From positions 310,001 to 374,000 of the forward strand of contig NZ_CP015839.1 in assembly GCF_001651805.1 (NCBI RefSeq): a DNA stretch of 64,000 nt, read 5' to 3'. The notes beneath the pieces were generated by a model. The model ran no database searches, was not told where the DNA came from, and saw only the letters and a program-made list of their open reading frames with translations. This stretch comes from Marinobacterium aestuarii (GTDB taxonomy: Bacteria; Pseudomonadota; Gammaproteobacteria; Pseudomonadales; Balneatricaceae). The number at the start of each line of letters is the position of its first letter. The stretch's first letter is position 1. Below are positions 55,458 through 64,000 of the stretch, piece after piece. The position numbers and the translations under genes were made by a program.

Positions 55458-56294
55458 ATGGATACCCTGTTGCTGAAAACCTTTCTGGAAGTCAGCCGCA
55501 CCCGCAACTTTGGGCGGGCGTCGGAAAACCTCTGTGTTTCGGCCTCCACCGTCAGTGCCCGTATTCGACAGCTGGAAGATCACCTGGGGCTGTCTCTCTT
55601 TACCCGCCAGCACCATCGGATAGGCCTCACCCCGGCAGGCGAGCGCATGGAGCGCCATGCCCGTTTTATTCTCGGTGCCTGGGAGCGGGCCTTTGAAGAC
55701 ACGGCCCTGAGCGAGCGGCACAAGCGACGGCTGGTGGTGGCCGGTGTGGCCAGTCTATGGGACATCTTTCTGCAGGACTGGCTCAGCGGGATCTACCGGG
55801 ATTTCCCGACCCTCGGGCTGCGGGCCGAGGAAAGCACGCCGTTGCGGGTGGTGGAAAAGCTGGAGCAGGGCATGATCGATGTCGGCTTTATGTACGAGCC
55901 ACCGCGCATTCAGAACGTGGCAGTGCAGGAGGTCGCCAGCGTGAGCCTGTCACTGGTGTCCAGCCGGGAAGGGCTATCGGTGGACGCGGCCATTGGCGAG
56001 GGTTATGTCCGGGTGGAGTGGGGTACGACCTTTGCGAGCCTGCACGAAAGCCATTTCCCGCAACGCCTGCTGGCCCGGGGCCGGGTTAATAGTGGCCGAC
56101 TGGCGCTCAATCTGATTCTGCAATGCGGTGGGGCGGCCTACCTGCCGCAGGATATTGTCAAACCACTGCTGGATGAGCAGCGGCTGTTCATCGTGGATGA
56201 GGCGCCGCCCATTGAAATGAAGGCCTATGCCGCCTATGGCCTGCACGGTGAACATCACAAGCTGGTGGCGGATTTGCTCAAGCGACTATCCTGA
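55458..56294 (+). CDS. hdfR: HdfR-type LysR-family regulator
   Basis: This 278-residue LysR-type regulator closely follows the HdfR pattern: DTLLLKTFLEVSRTRNFGRASENL for the HTH, then VSARIRQLEDHLGLSLFTR, ASLWDIFLQDWLSGIY at the start of the effector domain and VRVEWGTTF later. In E. coli HdfR represses flhDC. ATG 55458 is used, 9 nt after AAGGAA; a GTG two codons earlier is too near it. Its regulatory target here may be the divergent sulP gene 127 bp away, an inference from layout. Confidence 0.78.
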   Translation: MDTLLLKTFLEVSRTRNFGRASENLCVSASTVSARIRQLEDHLGLSLFTRQHHRIGLTPAGERMERHARFILGAWERAFEDTALSERHKRRLVVAGVASLWDIFLQDWLSGIYRDFPTLGLRAEESTPLRVVEKLEQGMIDVGFMYEPPRIQNVAVQEVASVSLSLVSSREGLSVDAAIGEGYVRVEWGTTFASLHESHFPQRLLARGRVNSGRLALNLILQCGGAAYLPQDIVKPLLDEQRLFIVDEAPPIEMKAYAAYGLHGEHHKLVADLLKRLS

Positions 56295-56448
56295 AGGAGG
56301 GGGTCCCGGAGGCAGGGCGCAGGAATTCCCCCTAGATATAACCGCGCTCCCCGGGCCCCGTTGTCGGCGCTGTACAGTGCAGCGCCGATACCGATGATAA
56401 TCCAGTGCCATTGGATGCCATCTGATGAGCGCTCGGCTGGAGAAAATC

Positions 56449-57753
56449 ATGTCGGATCAGGACGTATTTCAGGATGCCCTGACGCGCATAAGCGCGCTGG
56501 GCGAAGATGCCGGAATTATGCCGGATGTGGTGGAGTCTCTGTTGCACCCCGTTGCGACCCTGGAGACGACTTTACCGGTTCGTATGGACGACGGCTCGAT
56601 GCGTTACTTCCGTGGTTTGCGCTGCCACTATAATGATGTACTGGGTCCGACTAAGGGGGGTATCCGTTATCACCCACAGGTGACTCGGGCGGAGGTGCAG
56701 GCACTTGCCCTGTGGATGACAGTCAAGTGTGCCGTGCTGGGTCTGCCTTTCGGGGGGGCCAAGGGCGGAGTCGTGGTACAGCCCAAAGAACTATCGCCGA
56801 TGGAACTTGAGCGACTATCCCGGGCCTATATGCGCTCCATGGCCGATTTTATCGGACCCGATACCGACATCCCGGCACCCGACATTTACACTAACTCAAT
56901 GGTGATGGGCTGGATGGCGGATGAATATGAAGCCATCAAGCGTGTCCGCGCGCCCGCCGTCATTACCGGTAAGCCCATACCCCTGGGGGGTAGCCAGGGG
57001 CGGGAAGAGGCGACAGGCCGGGGCGCTTATCTGTGCATTCGGGAACTGGCGGCCAGGCACGACTGGCAGCCCGGCAAGACGCGCGTGGCGATACAGGGAT
57101 TCGGTAACGCGGCCTATCACGTTGCGCGCCTGCTGCAAAATGATGGCTACAACATCGTTGCCATCAGCGATTCAAAAGGCGGCATCTATTCAACAAAGGG
57201 CTTCAACATTGAAAGCCTCTGGGAAGAGAAGCAAAGCAGCAAAAAAGTCCGGGCTGTGTACTGTGAACAGTCAGTGTGCCAGCTGGTGGAACATGAGGAA
57301 ATCAGCAATGACGAGCTTCTGGCGCTGGATGTCGATCTGTTGATTCCCGCCGCGCTGGAGGGCGTGATTGGTCGGCATAACTGCGACAGCATTCAAGCCA
57401 AAACCATTGTTGAGGTTGCTAATGGCCCGATTCGGTCTGAAGTCGAAGCCGGGCTGGAAGAGCGCGGTTTGACCATCGTGCCCGATGTGCTGGTCAACGC
57501 CGGTGGTGTCACCGTTAGCTATTTCGAGTGGGTTCAGAATCGTTCTGGTTATCCCTGGAGCCTTGAAAAGGTGCGGGAAGAGCTTGAAACGCTGATGACT
57601 GCAGCCTTCAATGAAACCATGCATATCGCTGAAACGGAACAGCGAAGCTTGCGAAATGCCGCCTATGTACTGGCCTTGCGCCGCATCGGTGAGGCGGTCA
57701 AGGCCCATGGCACCAAGGAGTACTTTCAAAATGGAGGTATGACTGAACATTAA
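56449..57753 (+). CDS. Glu/Leu/Phe/Val-family dehydrogenase (glutamate dehydrogenase)
   Basis: This oxidoreductase of 434 residues interconverts glutamate and 2-oxoglutarate plus ammonium. The substrate domain has GPTKGGIRYHPQV, the catalytic Lys in LPFGGAKGGV, and DIPAPDIYTNS. The NAD(P) domain has VAIQGFGNAAYHVARLL and DVLVNAGGVTVSYFEWVQN. I chose ATG 56449 because GGAG lies 6 nt before it; an upstream ATG at 56425 lacks a ribosome site. The sequence is of the short, hexameric class. It is not obviously part of an operon. Confidence 0.9.
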   Translation: MSDQDVFQDALTRISALGEDAGIMPDVVESLLHPVATLETTLPVRMDDGSMRYFRGLRCHYNDVLGPTKGGIRYHPQVTRAEVQALALWMTVKCAVLGLPFGGAKGGVVVQPKELSPMELERLSRAYMRSMADFIGPDTDIPAPDIYTNSMVMGWMADEYEAIKRVRAPAVITGKPIPLGGSQGREEATGRGAYLCIRELAARHDWQPGKTRVAIQGFGNAAYHVARLLQNDGYNIVAISDSKGGIYSTKGFNIESLWEEKQSSKKVRAVYCEQSVCQLVEHEEISNDELLALDVDLLIPAALEGVIGRHNCDSIQAKTIVEVANGPIRSEVEAGLEERGLTIVPDVLVNAGGVTVSYFEWVQNRSGYPWSLEKVREELETLMTAAFNETMHIAETEQRSLRNAAYVLALRRIGEAVKAHGTKEYFQNGGMTEH

Positions 57754-57806
57754 ACCTTGAGTACAGCTGCAGCGTCTGTGCCTCAAGTATGCTCGCCCGC
57801 GTTGGT

Positions 57807-58544
57807 TCAGGTCTCGTGCACTGCCGAGATCCAACGGTCGGTGTCGACGGCCAGGTAGCCGGTGATTTCCAGCTCCCGGTCCTCCATTACATCCCGCTCC
57901 GGGTGCGCCTGCTGCCAGGCGGCAATGACCTGATCGCGGTGCCGCAGCAGGGCTGCGATCTGTGGCCGATGCAGCCGCATAAACTGAGTAAGCCACTGAT
58001 TCACTGCAAGATTGGGGCGGGCGTGATACACCGCAAAGGCATCCAGCAGGCGGATACTGTCCTCGGCGCTGTACCAGGTCTGATCGGTGACCCAGCGGTT
58101 GGTGGCAAAGAGTCCCACCGGCAGTCCCCAGCTGTCCATGGAGATGCAGATCAGGTGGGCCAGCTCGTCATCGCCTTCGGGCCAGGGCTCGGTGCGGGCA
58201 AAACCTGGCGCCGGTTGTATATCCGCCGGCATGACCGGACGGCGAACAAAGGTGTGAAAGTGGCCATGTTCACCGTCTTCCCGGTGGGCATGGTAGTAGT
58301 ACTGGCAGTGGCTCTGGTCGTCAAACACATCCCCCTCGGGGAAATGGTTCATTTCGTAGAAGGTACCCTGGCCTTTCAGAATCTCGGCCACCACATTGGT
58401 GCCGCCGCGGCTAAGCGCCTTCAGCGCCTGTTGCTGCTGGCCGGCGGCGAGCAGCAGGGCGGCACGCTCGCTGGCGTCAAGTGTTGCAGCCAGTGTGGGA
58501 GGCTGCAGTGCAACCTCAGACATTGCGGACCAATCGGATGACAT
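57807..58544 (-). CDS. Conserved His-rich protein (DUF6969-like), third gene of Cys-repeat locus
   Basis: This 245-residue protein has no signal peptide, so it is probably cytoplasmic. I recognise no enzyme; the pattern resembles what I recall as DUF6969. Residues 79-97 are His-rich: HCQYYYHAHRE then EHGHFHTF, with His79, 85, 87, 93, 95 and 97 in a metal-site-like cluster. A conserved-looking central block follows (DELAHLICISMDSWGLP and LFATNRWVTDQTWY). AGGAAG lies upstream of ATG 58544. The gene starts 77 bp after the Cys-repeat cytochrome gene on the same strand and is probably cotranscribed. Function unknown. Confidence 0.7.
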   Translation of the reverse strand: MSSDWSAMSEVALQPPTLAATLDASERAALLLAAGQQQQALKALSRGGTNVVAEILKGQGTFYEMNHFPEGDVFDDQSHCQYYYHAHREDGEHGHFHTFVRRPVMPADIQPAPGFARTEPWPEGDDELAHLICISMDSWGLPVGLFATNRWVTDQTWYSAEDSIRLLDAFAVYHARPNLAVNQWLTQFMRLHRPQIAALLRHRDQVIAAWQQAHPERDVMEDRELEITGYLAVDTDRWISAVHET

Positions 58545-58621
58545 CGAAACTTCCTGTACAGCCGGTTAAATGACAAAGATTAGCAGGCCAGGCAGCTAAA
58601 AACGCGGCCTGACCCAGGGGC

Positions 58622-59476
58622 TTACATCTGCGCCTTGGCTGCGCAGGGATTCTTGGCGGCGCAGGGGTTTTTAGCCGCGCAAGGGTTCTTTACGGCACAG
58701 GGGTTCTTTGCCGCACAGGGGTTAGCCGCGCAGGGATTGCGGGTCGAACAGGGATTGGCCGCACAAGGGTTAGCCGCGCACGGGTTTTTCGCCGCACAGG
58801 GGTTGGCGGCTGCCGGTGTAAAGCCCTTCTGCACCGCGGAGGTGTAAGCCACCAGGGCGGCCAGTTCCTCACCATCCCAGGCCAGGGGCTTGGCGGCCAT
58901 GGGTTGCAGCATGCACAGCTGGATCATCTCGTCGAGCTGGATCGTCTTCATGCCATAGAGGTTGTCCGCCATGGCGACCCGGTGCGGGAAGGCGTCGGCG
59001 AAGCTCGCCTGAAAGGCGGCATTGCCGTTGTGGCAGGTGCCGCAGGACATGCCATTCGTGCTCAGGCTGGTGTCTTGGTAAAGCTCGGCGCCACGCTCAA
59101 TCAGGGCGACCTGATCCCCCTGGTAGGGGCGGTAATCGGCCGGTCGCTGTATCTGTTTTGCCGCGCAGGGATTCTTCGCCGCTGCAGGATTCGCGCTGCA
59201 GGGGTTGGCTGCACAGGGGTTCGACGCGCAGGGGTTTTTGACTGCACAGGGGTTGGCAGCACAGGGATTCTTCAGGGCGCAGGGGTTTTTCGCCGCACAG
59301 GGATTGCTCTGTGCCTTTACGGCGCAGGGGTTGGCGGAACAGCCGTTTTGAGACGCCTGGGTCAGGGGCGCTGTGGTCAACAGCACCGCCAGCAGGCCCG
59401 AAGAAATATACGCCACGGGCCTGTGCTGACGCGCAATGGCTGCGCTCAGCGCGCGCATAGGGAAGTTTGTTTTCAT
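58622..59476 (-). CDS. Exported cytochrome c flanked by NPC cysteine-repeat arrays
   Basis: This 284-residue exported protein has a leader ending near QAS (residue 42). An N-terminal array (about 46-107) has nine NPC motifs spaced by AA, AAK or similar. A c-type cytochrome domain (about 115-220) has heme motif CGTCH at 145-149 and possible axial Met193 in LQPMAAKPLAWDG. A C-terminal array (225-281) has ten NPC motifs. It has 23 cysteines in all. The leader is paralogous to the one of the next gene upstream. AGGAG precedes ATG 59476. Metal binding by the arrays and electron transfer by the heme are inference. The heme domain type is not assigned to a named family. Confidence 0.85.
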   Translation of the reverse strand: MKTNFPMRALSAAIARQHRPVAYISSGLLAVLLTTAPLTQASQNGCSANPCAVKAQSNPCAAKNPCALKNPCAANPCAVKNPCASNPCAANPCSANPAAAKNPCAAKQIQRPADYRPYQGDQVALIERGAELYQDTSLSTNGMSCGTCHNGNAAFQASFADAFPHRVAMADNLYGMKTIQLDEMIQLCMLQPMAAKPLAWDGEELAALVAYTSAVQKGFTPAAANPCAAKNPCAANPCAANPCSTRNPCAANPCAAKNPCAVKNPCAAKNPCAAKNPCAAKAQM

Positions 59477-59507
59477 TATTATCTCCTCGGGCTCTGGGTT
59501 GCTGCGC

Positions 59508-59858
59508 TTACTTGGTGGCGCAGGGGTTCTTGGCAGCGCAGGGGTTGGCTGCGCACGGATTTTTCACTGCACAGGGGTTGGCGGCGCAGGGATTCGCGGC
59601 AGCACAGGGGTTAGCGGCTGCACAGGGGTTAGCTGCACAGGGGTTGGCAGCACAGGGCTTTTTCAGTGCGCAGGGGTTTTTCGCGGCACAGGGATTGGTC
59701 TGGCTCTTGGCGGCGCAGGGATTGGCGGCGCAGGATGCCTGGGCGACAGGGGCTGTACTCAGCACGGCAGCCAGCAGTGCAGAGGACAGGTAAACCATGG
59801 TTTTTTTCTGCGGTGTAACGGCCTGGGCCAGAGCACGAACACGGAATGAGTTTTTCAT
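59508..59858 (-). CDS. Exported NPC cysteine-repeat protein
   Basis: This 116-residue protein has a leader (about 1-42, ending AQAS) very similar to that of the cytochrome gene downstream. The rest is almost only repeats: eleven NPC motifs and one KPC, each followed by AA, AAA or AAK/AVK/ALK, with 13 cysteines and no other domain. It lacks His, Trp or acidic residues in the repeat, so metal ligation would be through thiolates. AGGAG sits 7 nt before ATG 59858; the longer frame adds a non-leader tail. It starts the locus and is divergent from nuoA. Confidence 0.85.
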   Translation of the reverse strand: MKNSFRVRALAQAVTPQKKTMVYLSSALLAAVLSTAPVAQASCAANPCAAKSQTNPCAAKNPCALKKPCAANPCAANPCAAANPCAAANPCAANPCAVKNPCAANPCAAKNPCATK

Positions 59859-60213
59859 TATTTTCTCCTGTACCCGTTTGTTGCTCTGCACGCTGTGGCT
59901 ATTGGGAAACAGCACACAGTGAGCAGGCAGCCTTTACGGGTGCGAATGTGACTGAGGGGATGGCGGCGCCCCAGCGGCGGGCCAAGTTGTTCGCATGGGG
60001 TAAAAATACCCTTCGCTGCGAAGCTGGAATTCACCTTAGTCTTTGAAACTGAATTGCATCTGAAAGTGATAAAAAAGTTCCGTTGCTCAGTTAGAAAGGC
60101 CCGGGGGCGGCCGGGTTTGGCACCGGCGGCGCACTGGTGGCCCTGGCCGCATGAGCGATTCTGCGGCGGGCCTTCTATAGTTAGGGCGTCGCTCTCCTGC
60201 AAGAGTACAGCCC
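59859..60213. promoter_or_regulatory. Divergent region between Cys-repeat locus and nuo operon
   Basis: This 355-bp gap has no gene. An AT-rich part (about 60035-60100) is the likeliest site of leftward promoters for the Cys-repeat locus. A TATAGT at about 60176-60181 could be a -10 for nuoA, but no matching -35 is clear. Confidence 0.35.
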
Positions 60214-60627
60214 ATGTTCGCGACCTCTTTGACATCTCAGGATACCTGGACGCTGCTGTTCTACACTCTGGCCGTCCTTTTGCTGACGGCTACGATGCTA
60301 GCGGTCTCGCATTTTCTGGGGCCGCGCCATCATGACCGGGCGACGGATGAGCCTTTCGAGTCGGGTATCGTTTCGGCAGGCTCAGCGCGCTTGCGCCTGT
60401 CGATCAACTATTTTGTGGTCGCGATCCTGTTCGTGATCTTCGATCTGGAAGTGATCTTTCTGTATGCCTGGGCCGTTGCCTTCGATGCGGTGGGGCTGGC
60501 CGGTTTTGTCGAGGCGCTGATTTTCATGCTGATACTGCTGGCTGCGCTGCTGTATCTCTGGCGCGAAGGCGCACTGGACTGGGGGCCGCATCAGCACAGT
60601 CTGAAGGACGAGGAGCGCCACCCATGA
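60214..60627 (+). CDS. nuoA: NADH dehydrogenase I subunit A
   Basis: NuoA is a small membrane subunit of complex I with three helices. The 137 residues include the loop [39 protein letters not shown], split, with the conserved Glu and Asp-Glu pair near the quinone cavity. It is the first gene of the nuo operon and overlaps nuoB by 4 bp. Confidence 0.95.
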   Translation: MFATSLTSQDTWTLLFYTLAVLLLTATMLAVSHFLGPRHHDRATDEPFESGIVSAGSARLRLSINYFVVAILFVIFDLEVIFLYAWAVAFDAVGLAGFVEALIFMLILLAALLYLWREGALDWGPHQHSLKDEERHP

Positions 60628-61256
60628 GCTGGCATCTGACAAAGGCCGATACCATTGCCACGGACCGCGATGGCGCTTACGAGGACATGGTTCGCCAGAG
60701 CGTGCTGACGGCCAAGCTGGAACAGCTGTTGTCCTGGGGGCGCAAGCACTCGGTATGGCCGTTTAACTTCGGTTTGTCGTGCTGTTACGTGGAAATGGCG
60801 ACGGCCTTCACGCCACGTCACGACATCGCTCGCTTCGGCTCCGAGGTGATTAGGGCCACGCCGCGCCAGGCCGACCTGATGGTGATCTCCGGCACGGTGT
60901 TTCTGAAAATGGCGCCGGTGATACAGCGGTTGTACGAGCAAATGCTGGAACCCCGCTGGGTTATATCGATGGGGTCCTGCGCCAACTCCGGCGGCATGTA
61001 CGATATCTACAGTGTGGTGCAGGGTGTCGACCGTTTCCTGCCGGTGGATGTCTATGTGCCGGGCTGCCCGCCGCGTCCCGAAGCCCTGCTGCAGGGGCTG
61101 ATGCTGCTGCAGGAGTCGATCGGCCAGGAGCGGCGTCCGTTGAGCTGGGTCGTCGAGGGACACAAGGTTTACCGGGCCCCGCAGGACAGCCAGCGCGACC
61201 GCCTGAGAGAACAGCGTCGGCAAGCGACGACCCTGCGGTCACCGGACAGCGTGTGA
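60624..61256 (+). CDS. nuoB: NADH dehydrogenase I subunit B
   Basis: NuoB carries the terminal 4Fe-4S cluster N2 that reduces quinone. All ligands are visible: the tandem Cys in [12 protein letters not shown], Cys in [10 protein letters not shown] and Cys in [11 protein letters not shown]. Its 210 residues are typical. It is on the cytoplasmic face of the membrane. Confidence 0.97.
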   Translation: MSWHLTKADTIATDRDGAYEDMVRQSVLTAKLEQLLSWGRKHSVWPFNFGLSCCYVEMATAFTPRHDIARFGSEVIRATPRQADLMVISGTVFLKMAPVIQRLYEQMLEPRWVISMGSCANSGGMYDIYSVVQGVDRFLPVDVYVPGCPPRPEALLQGLMLLQESIGQERRPLSWVVEGHKVYRAPQDSQRDRLREQRRQATTLRSPDSV

Positions 61257-61268
61257 TGGATCAAGCCC

Positions 61269-63050
61269 ATGCCCTCTCAGCCTGAAGATGACAGCCTGGC
61301 CCTGAACGGGGTAGACCGTTCACCCCTGCAGCCGGCGCTGCAATCCCGCTTCAAAGAGGGCGCCCTGTGCGCGCAATCCACCGTTGACGGTATCGAGACC
61401 CTCTGGGTCGAGCGCGACCAGCTCAGGCCGCTACTGCAGCATCTGCAGCAGGGCCAGGGGTTCGAGATGCTGTTCGATCTCACGGCCATCGACGAACGCC
61501 AGCGTGAGCATCGCGACGGCCAGCCGCCGGCGGATTTTACCGTCGTTTACCAGTTGCTCTCGGTCAGCCGCAATCGGGATATCCGGATCAAGGTGGCCCT
61601 GTTGCAGCCGGCACTGTCGCTGCCCAGCATCTGTGATATCTGGCCCAACGCCAACTGGTACGAATGTGAAGTCTGGGACCTGTTCGGCATTCGTTTCGAC
61701 GGCCACCCGCACCTGCGCCGCATTTTGCTGCCCCCCACCTGGGAAGGGCACCCGCTGCGCAAGGACCACTACGCCCGTGCCACCGAGGTGGAGCCGTTCA
61801 GCCTGACTGAAGAGAAGCAGGATACCGAACAGGAAGCACTGCGTTTCCGGCCCGAAGACTGGGGCATGCAGCGCCAGAGCGAGGACAGCGACTTTATGTT
61901 CCTCAATCTGGGGCCCAACCACCCCAGCGTGCACGGGGTCTTCCGTGTGGCGCTGCAGCTGGATGGCGAGGAAATTATCCAGGCGGTGCCCGATATCGGC
62001 TACCACCACCGTGGCGCCGAGAAAATGGGTGAACGCCAGGCCTGGCACAGCTACATCCCCTATACCGACCGCATTGATTACCTCGGCGGCGTGATGAACA
62101 ACCTGCCCTATGTGCTGGCTGTCGAGCAACTGGCCGGCATTCAGGTGCCGCCGCGTGCCCAGGTGATCCGGGTGATGATGGCCGAGCTGTTCCGCATTGC
62201 CAGCCATCTGGTGTTCTACGGCACCTTTGCCCAGGATGTGGGCCAGATGTCCCCGGTGTTCTACATGTTTGCCGATCGCGAAAAGCTGTTTGGCATTGTC
62301 GAGGCCATCACCGGCGGGCGCATGCACCCGGCCTGGTTTCGCATCGGCGGTGTGGCCCAGGATTTGCCCTTGGGCTGGGATCGGATGGTGCGGGAGTTCA
62401 TCGACTACCTGCCCGGCCGGCTGGCCGAGTACGACGCCATGGTGATGCGTAATGGCACGCTGCAACGCCGTACCCGGGGCATCGGCGTCTACAACACGGC
62501 CGAGGGCCTGGCCTGGGGGGCCAGCGGACCGGGTCTGCGGGCCACCGGGCTGGACTGGGACCTGCGCAAAAAGCGGCCCTACAGCGGTTACGAGCAGTTC
62601 GACTTCGACGTGGTTACTGCCAGTAACGGCGATTGCTACGACCGCTGCCTGGTGCGGGTCGAGGAAATGCGTCAGAGCCTGCGCATCATCCGCCAGTGCC
62701 TGGACAACATGCCAGCGGGGCCCTACAAGGCGCGGCATCCGCTGACCACGCCACCGCCCAAGGACCGTACCCTGGCCGATATCGAGACGCTGATCCAGCA
62801 TTTCGTCAACAGCAGCTGGGGGCCCGTCATCCCGCCCGGTGAGGCGATGGTGGCGATCGAGGCGACCAAGGGCATGAATGCCTACTACCTGGTCAGTGAC
62901 GGCTCGACCCAGTCGTACCGGACCCGCATCCGCACGCCGTCTTTTGCCCACCTGCAGATGATTCCGCTGCTGAGCCGGGGGCTCTTTGTCAGCGATCTGA
63001 TTGCCATTATCGCCAGTATCGATTTCGTCATGGCCGATGTGGATCGGTAA
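61269..63050 (+). CDS. nuoCD: NADH dehydrogenase I fused subunit CD
   Basis: This fusion combines the 30-kDa (NuoC, about 1-190) and 49-kDa (NuoD, about 210-593) subunits of complex I. The C part has [38 protein letters not shown], split. The D part has [30 protein letters not shown] and the C-terminal FVMADVDR. The fused form and 593-residue length are as in Pseudomonas and E. coli relatives. It forms the quinone cavity with NuoB. Confidence 0.96.
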   Translation: MPSQPEDDSLALNGVDRSPLQPALQSRFKEGALCAQSTVDGIETLWVERDQLRPLLQHLQQGQGFEMLFDLTAIDERQREHRDGQPPADFTVVYQLLSVSRNRDIRIKVALLQPALSLPSICDIWPNANWYECEVWDLFGIRFDGHPHLRRILLPPTWEGHPLRKDHYARATEVEPFSLTEEKQDTEQEALRFRPEDWGMQRQSEDSDFMFLNLGPNHPSVHGVFRVALQLDGEEIIQAVPDIGYHHRGAEKMGERQAWHSYIPYTDRIDYLGGVMNNLPYVLAVEQLAGIQVPPRAQVIRVMMAELFRIASHLVFYGTFAQDVGQMSPVFYMFADREKLFGIVEAITGGRMHPAWFRIGGVAQDLPLGWDRMVREFIDYLPGRLAEYDAMVMRNGTLQRRTRGIGVYNTAEGLAWGASGPGLRATGLDWDLRKKRPYSGYEQFDFDVVTASNGDCYDRCLVRVEEMRQSLRIIRQCLDNMPAGPYKARHPLTTPPPKDRTLADIETLIQHFVNSSWGPVIPPGEAMVAIEATKGMNAYYLVSDGSTQSYRTRIRTPSFAHLQMIPLLSRGLFVSDLIAIIASIDFVMADVDR

Positions 63051-63068
63051 ACAGAGGGGAGGTTGGAC

Positions 63069-63593
63069 ATGAGCGCAATCTTTGCCCGCGACCGCGGCTG
63101 GTCGAATAGCTATCTGAGCCAGGCCGAGCGCGAGAGCATCGAGCAGGAGGCCCAGGCCTATCCGCAGCGCGATGCACTGTGCATCGAGGCATTGCGGATC
63201 GTGCAGCAGCACCGTGGCTGGGTGTCCGACGACAGCGTGGCGGCGATTGCCGACTACCTGGGCCTGGGGGCGGCCCAGGTCGATGCGGTGGCGACCTTCT
63301 ACAACCTGATTTTTCGCCAGCCGGTGGGGCGCCAGGTGATCTACCTGTGCAACAGCGTGACCTGCTGGATGCTGGGCTGCGATGCCCTCAGGGCCCGGAT
63401 TGGCGAGGAGCTGGGCATCGACTTTGGCCAGACCAGCGCGGACGGCGAATACACGCTGCTGCCCATTACCTGCCTGGGTGACTGCGACCATGCGCCGGCG
63501 CTGATGATCGCTGACCGGCACCACCATGACCTGGACCCCGACAGCCTGGCTGCACTGCTGCAGCCCCCGGCGTCCGGCCAGGCGAAGGAGTAG
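63069..63593 (+). CDS. nuoE: NADH dehydrogenase I subunit E
   Basis: NuoE holds the 2Fe-2S cluster N1a in the NADH-input module. The 174 residues contain a thioredoxin-like fold with cysteines in LCNSVTCWMLGC and ITCLGDCDHAP. ATG 63069 lies 6-7 nt after GGGGAGG; a TTG two codons upstream is less likely. nuoF follows 3 bp later. Confidence 0.95.
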   Translation: MSAIFARDRGWSNSYLSQAERESIEQEAQAYPQRDALCIEALRIVQQHRGWVSDDSVAAIADYLGLGAAQVDAVATFYNLIFRQPVGRQVIYLCNSVTCWMLGCDALRARIGEELGIDFGQTSADGEYTLLPITCLGDCDHAPALMIADRHHHDLDPDSLAALLQPPASGQAKE

Positions 63594-63596
63594 GCC

Positions 63597-64000
63597 ATGG
63601 AACGCCCGCTGACCCAGCACCTGAAACCGGACGGTTCGGCCCTGACCCTGGCGCAATACCGCGACCTGGGCGGCTACGAGGCCCTGCAAGCGGCCCTCGG
63701 TGGCATGAGTCCCGATGATGTCGTGACCCGGGTCAAGAACGCCAACCTGCGCGGACGGGGCGGGGCGGGGTTTCCCACCGGCGTGAAGTGGAGCCTGGTG
63801 CCGCGTGGCGAGGGCGCGCCCCATCCCAAATACATGGTTGCCAATGCCGACGAAATGGAGCCCGGCGCCTTCAAGGACAGGCTGTTGCTCGAACGCCATC
63901 CGCACCAGCTGCTCGAGGGCCTGATGCTGGCCGCCTATGCCATCGAGGCCGACGTGGCCTACGTCTTTCTGCGCGGTGAATATGTTGATGCCGCGAAGCG
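63597..64000 (+). CDS. nuoF: NADH dehydrogenase I subunit F (cut by window end)
   Basis: NuoF binds NADH, FMN and cluster N3. Only the first 134 codons are visible: an N-terminal part (ERPLTQHLKPDGSALTLAQY), the FMN/NADH motif NLRGRGGAGFPTGVKW and NADEMEPGAFKDRLLLERHPHQLLEG. The frame stays open to the last base. GGAG in the end of nuoE acts as ribosome site. Confidence 0.95.
   Translation, partial: MERPLTQHLKPDGSALTLAQYRDLGGYEALQAALGGMSPDDVVTRVKNANLRGRGGAGFPTGVKWSLVPRGEGAPHPKYMVANADEMEPGAFKDRLLLERHPHQLLEGLMLAAYAIEADVAYVFLRGEYVDAAK

Noticed and set aside
59467-59793. Long open frame on the plus strand across the NPC-repeat gene
   Set aside because: The frame reads as repeated AAQG(L/F) units, the mirror of the repeated codons on the other strand. 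Absence of stops follows from the repeat, and it has no leader or ribosome site.
60075-60081. Perfect GGAACTT (minus strand), like an RpoE/AlgU -35, upstream of the Cys-repeat locus
   Set aside because: No matching -10 (TCTGA or TCAAA) lies 15-17 bp downstream; the nearest TCAAA is 28 bp away.
60117-60133. TGGCAC-like sigma-54 site upstream of nuoA
   Set aside because: The -24 part fits, but the -12 part reads GCGCA instead of TTGCA and the base after TGGCAC is wrong.

Overview
The window looks like chromosomal DNA of a GC-rich, motile, Gram-negative gammaproteobacterium. Gene order (lysA-dapF-DUF484-xerC; yggS-proC-yggT-metX-metW beside pilT-pilU; yqgF-pyrR-pyrB-pyrC'; yqgE-tonB3-gshB; metK, tkt-epd-pgk-fba; nuoA-B-CD-E-F) resembles Pseudomonas, but insertions and rearrangements suggest an Oceanospirillaceae/Marinobacterium-like relative. 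That taxonomic guess is inference. No tRNA, rRNA, CRISPR array, prophage or intact insertion sequence was seen.

Layout. 1-2.1 kb: end of msbA and waaA (lipid A/Kdo), then a 600 bp gene-free stretch with two inverted-repeat elements. 2.7-7.7 kb: cyaY, divergent from lptM-lysA-dapF-DUF484-xerC-HAD phosphatase. 7.7-14.3 kb, minus strand: hemW, rdgB, DUF4426, metW, metX, yggT, proC, yggS. 14.4-16.6 kb: pilT-pilU twitching ATPases. 16.8-22 kb: an MFS exporter with a Fur-box-like site, a folK-like gene overlapping folM tail to tail, and a GGDEF-EAL protein paired with a cysteine-less molybdopterin-fold periplasmic protein. 22-29 kb, minus strand: degenerate pyrC', pyrB, pyrR, ruvX, yqgE, tonB3-like, gshB, rsmE. 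29.4-34.3 kb: a nucleoside-type BMP/ABC importer behind a consensus sigma-54 promoter. 34.5-41.5 kb: metK and tkt-epd-pgk-fba.

41.6-51.3 kb is a polyol regulon on the minus strand: two tandem AraC regulators, a xylitol/sorbitol-type dehydrogenase, a mannitol-type ABC importer (mtlEFGK) and mannitol 2-dehydrogenase. A shared 14-bp motif lies upstream of three of its transcription units, and a duplicated gene junction has created a 30-codon chimeric ORF. 51.4-53.5 kb holds an OprI/Lpp-like lipoprotein between two L,D-transpeptidases. 53.6-57.8 kb: a SulP transporter, an HdfR-type regulator and a glutamate dehydrogenase.

57.8-59.9 kb is the most unusual part: a likely three-gene operon encoding two exported proteins made of NPC-AA/NPC-AAK cysteine repeats, one with an embedded heme c domain, plus a cytoplasmic His-rich protein. 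It may be an undescribed metal- or redox-handling system. It is divergent from the nuo (complex I) operon, whose nuoF gene runs off the window end.
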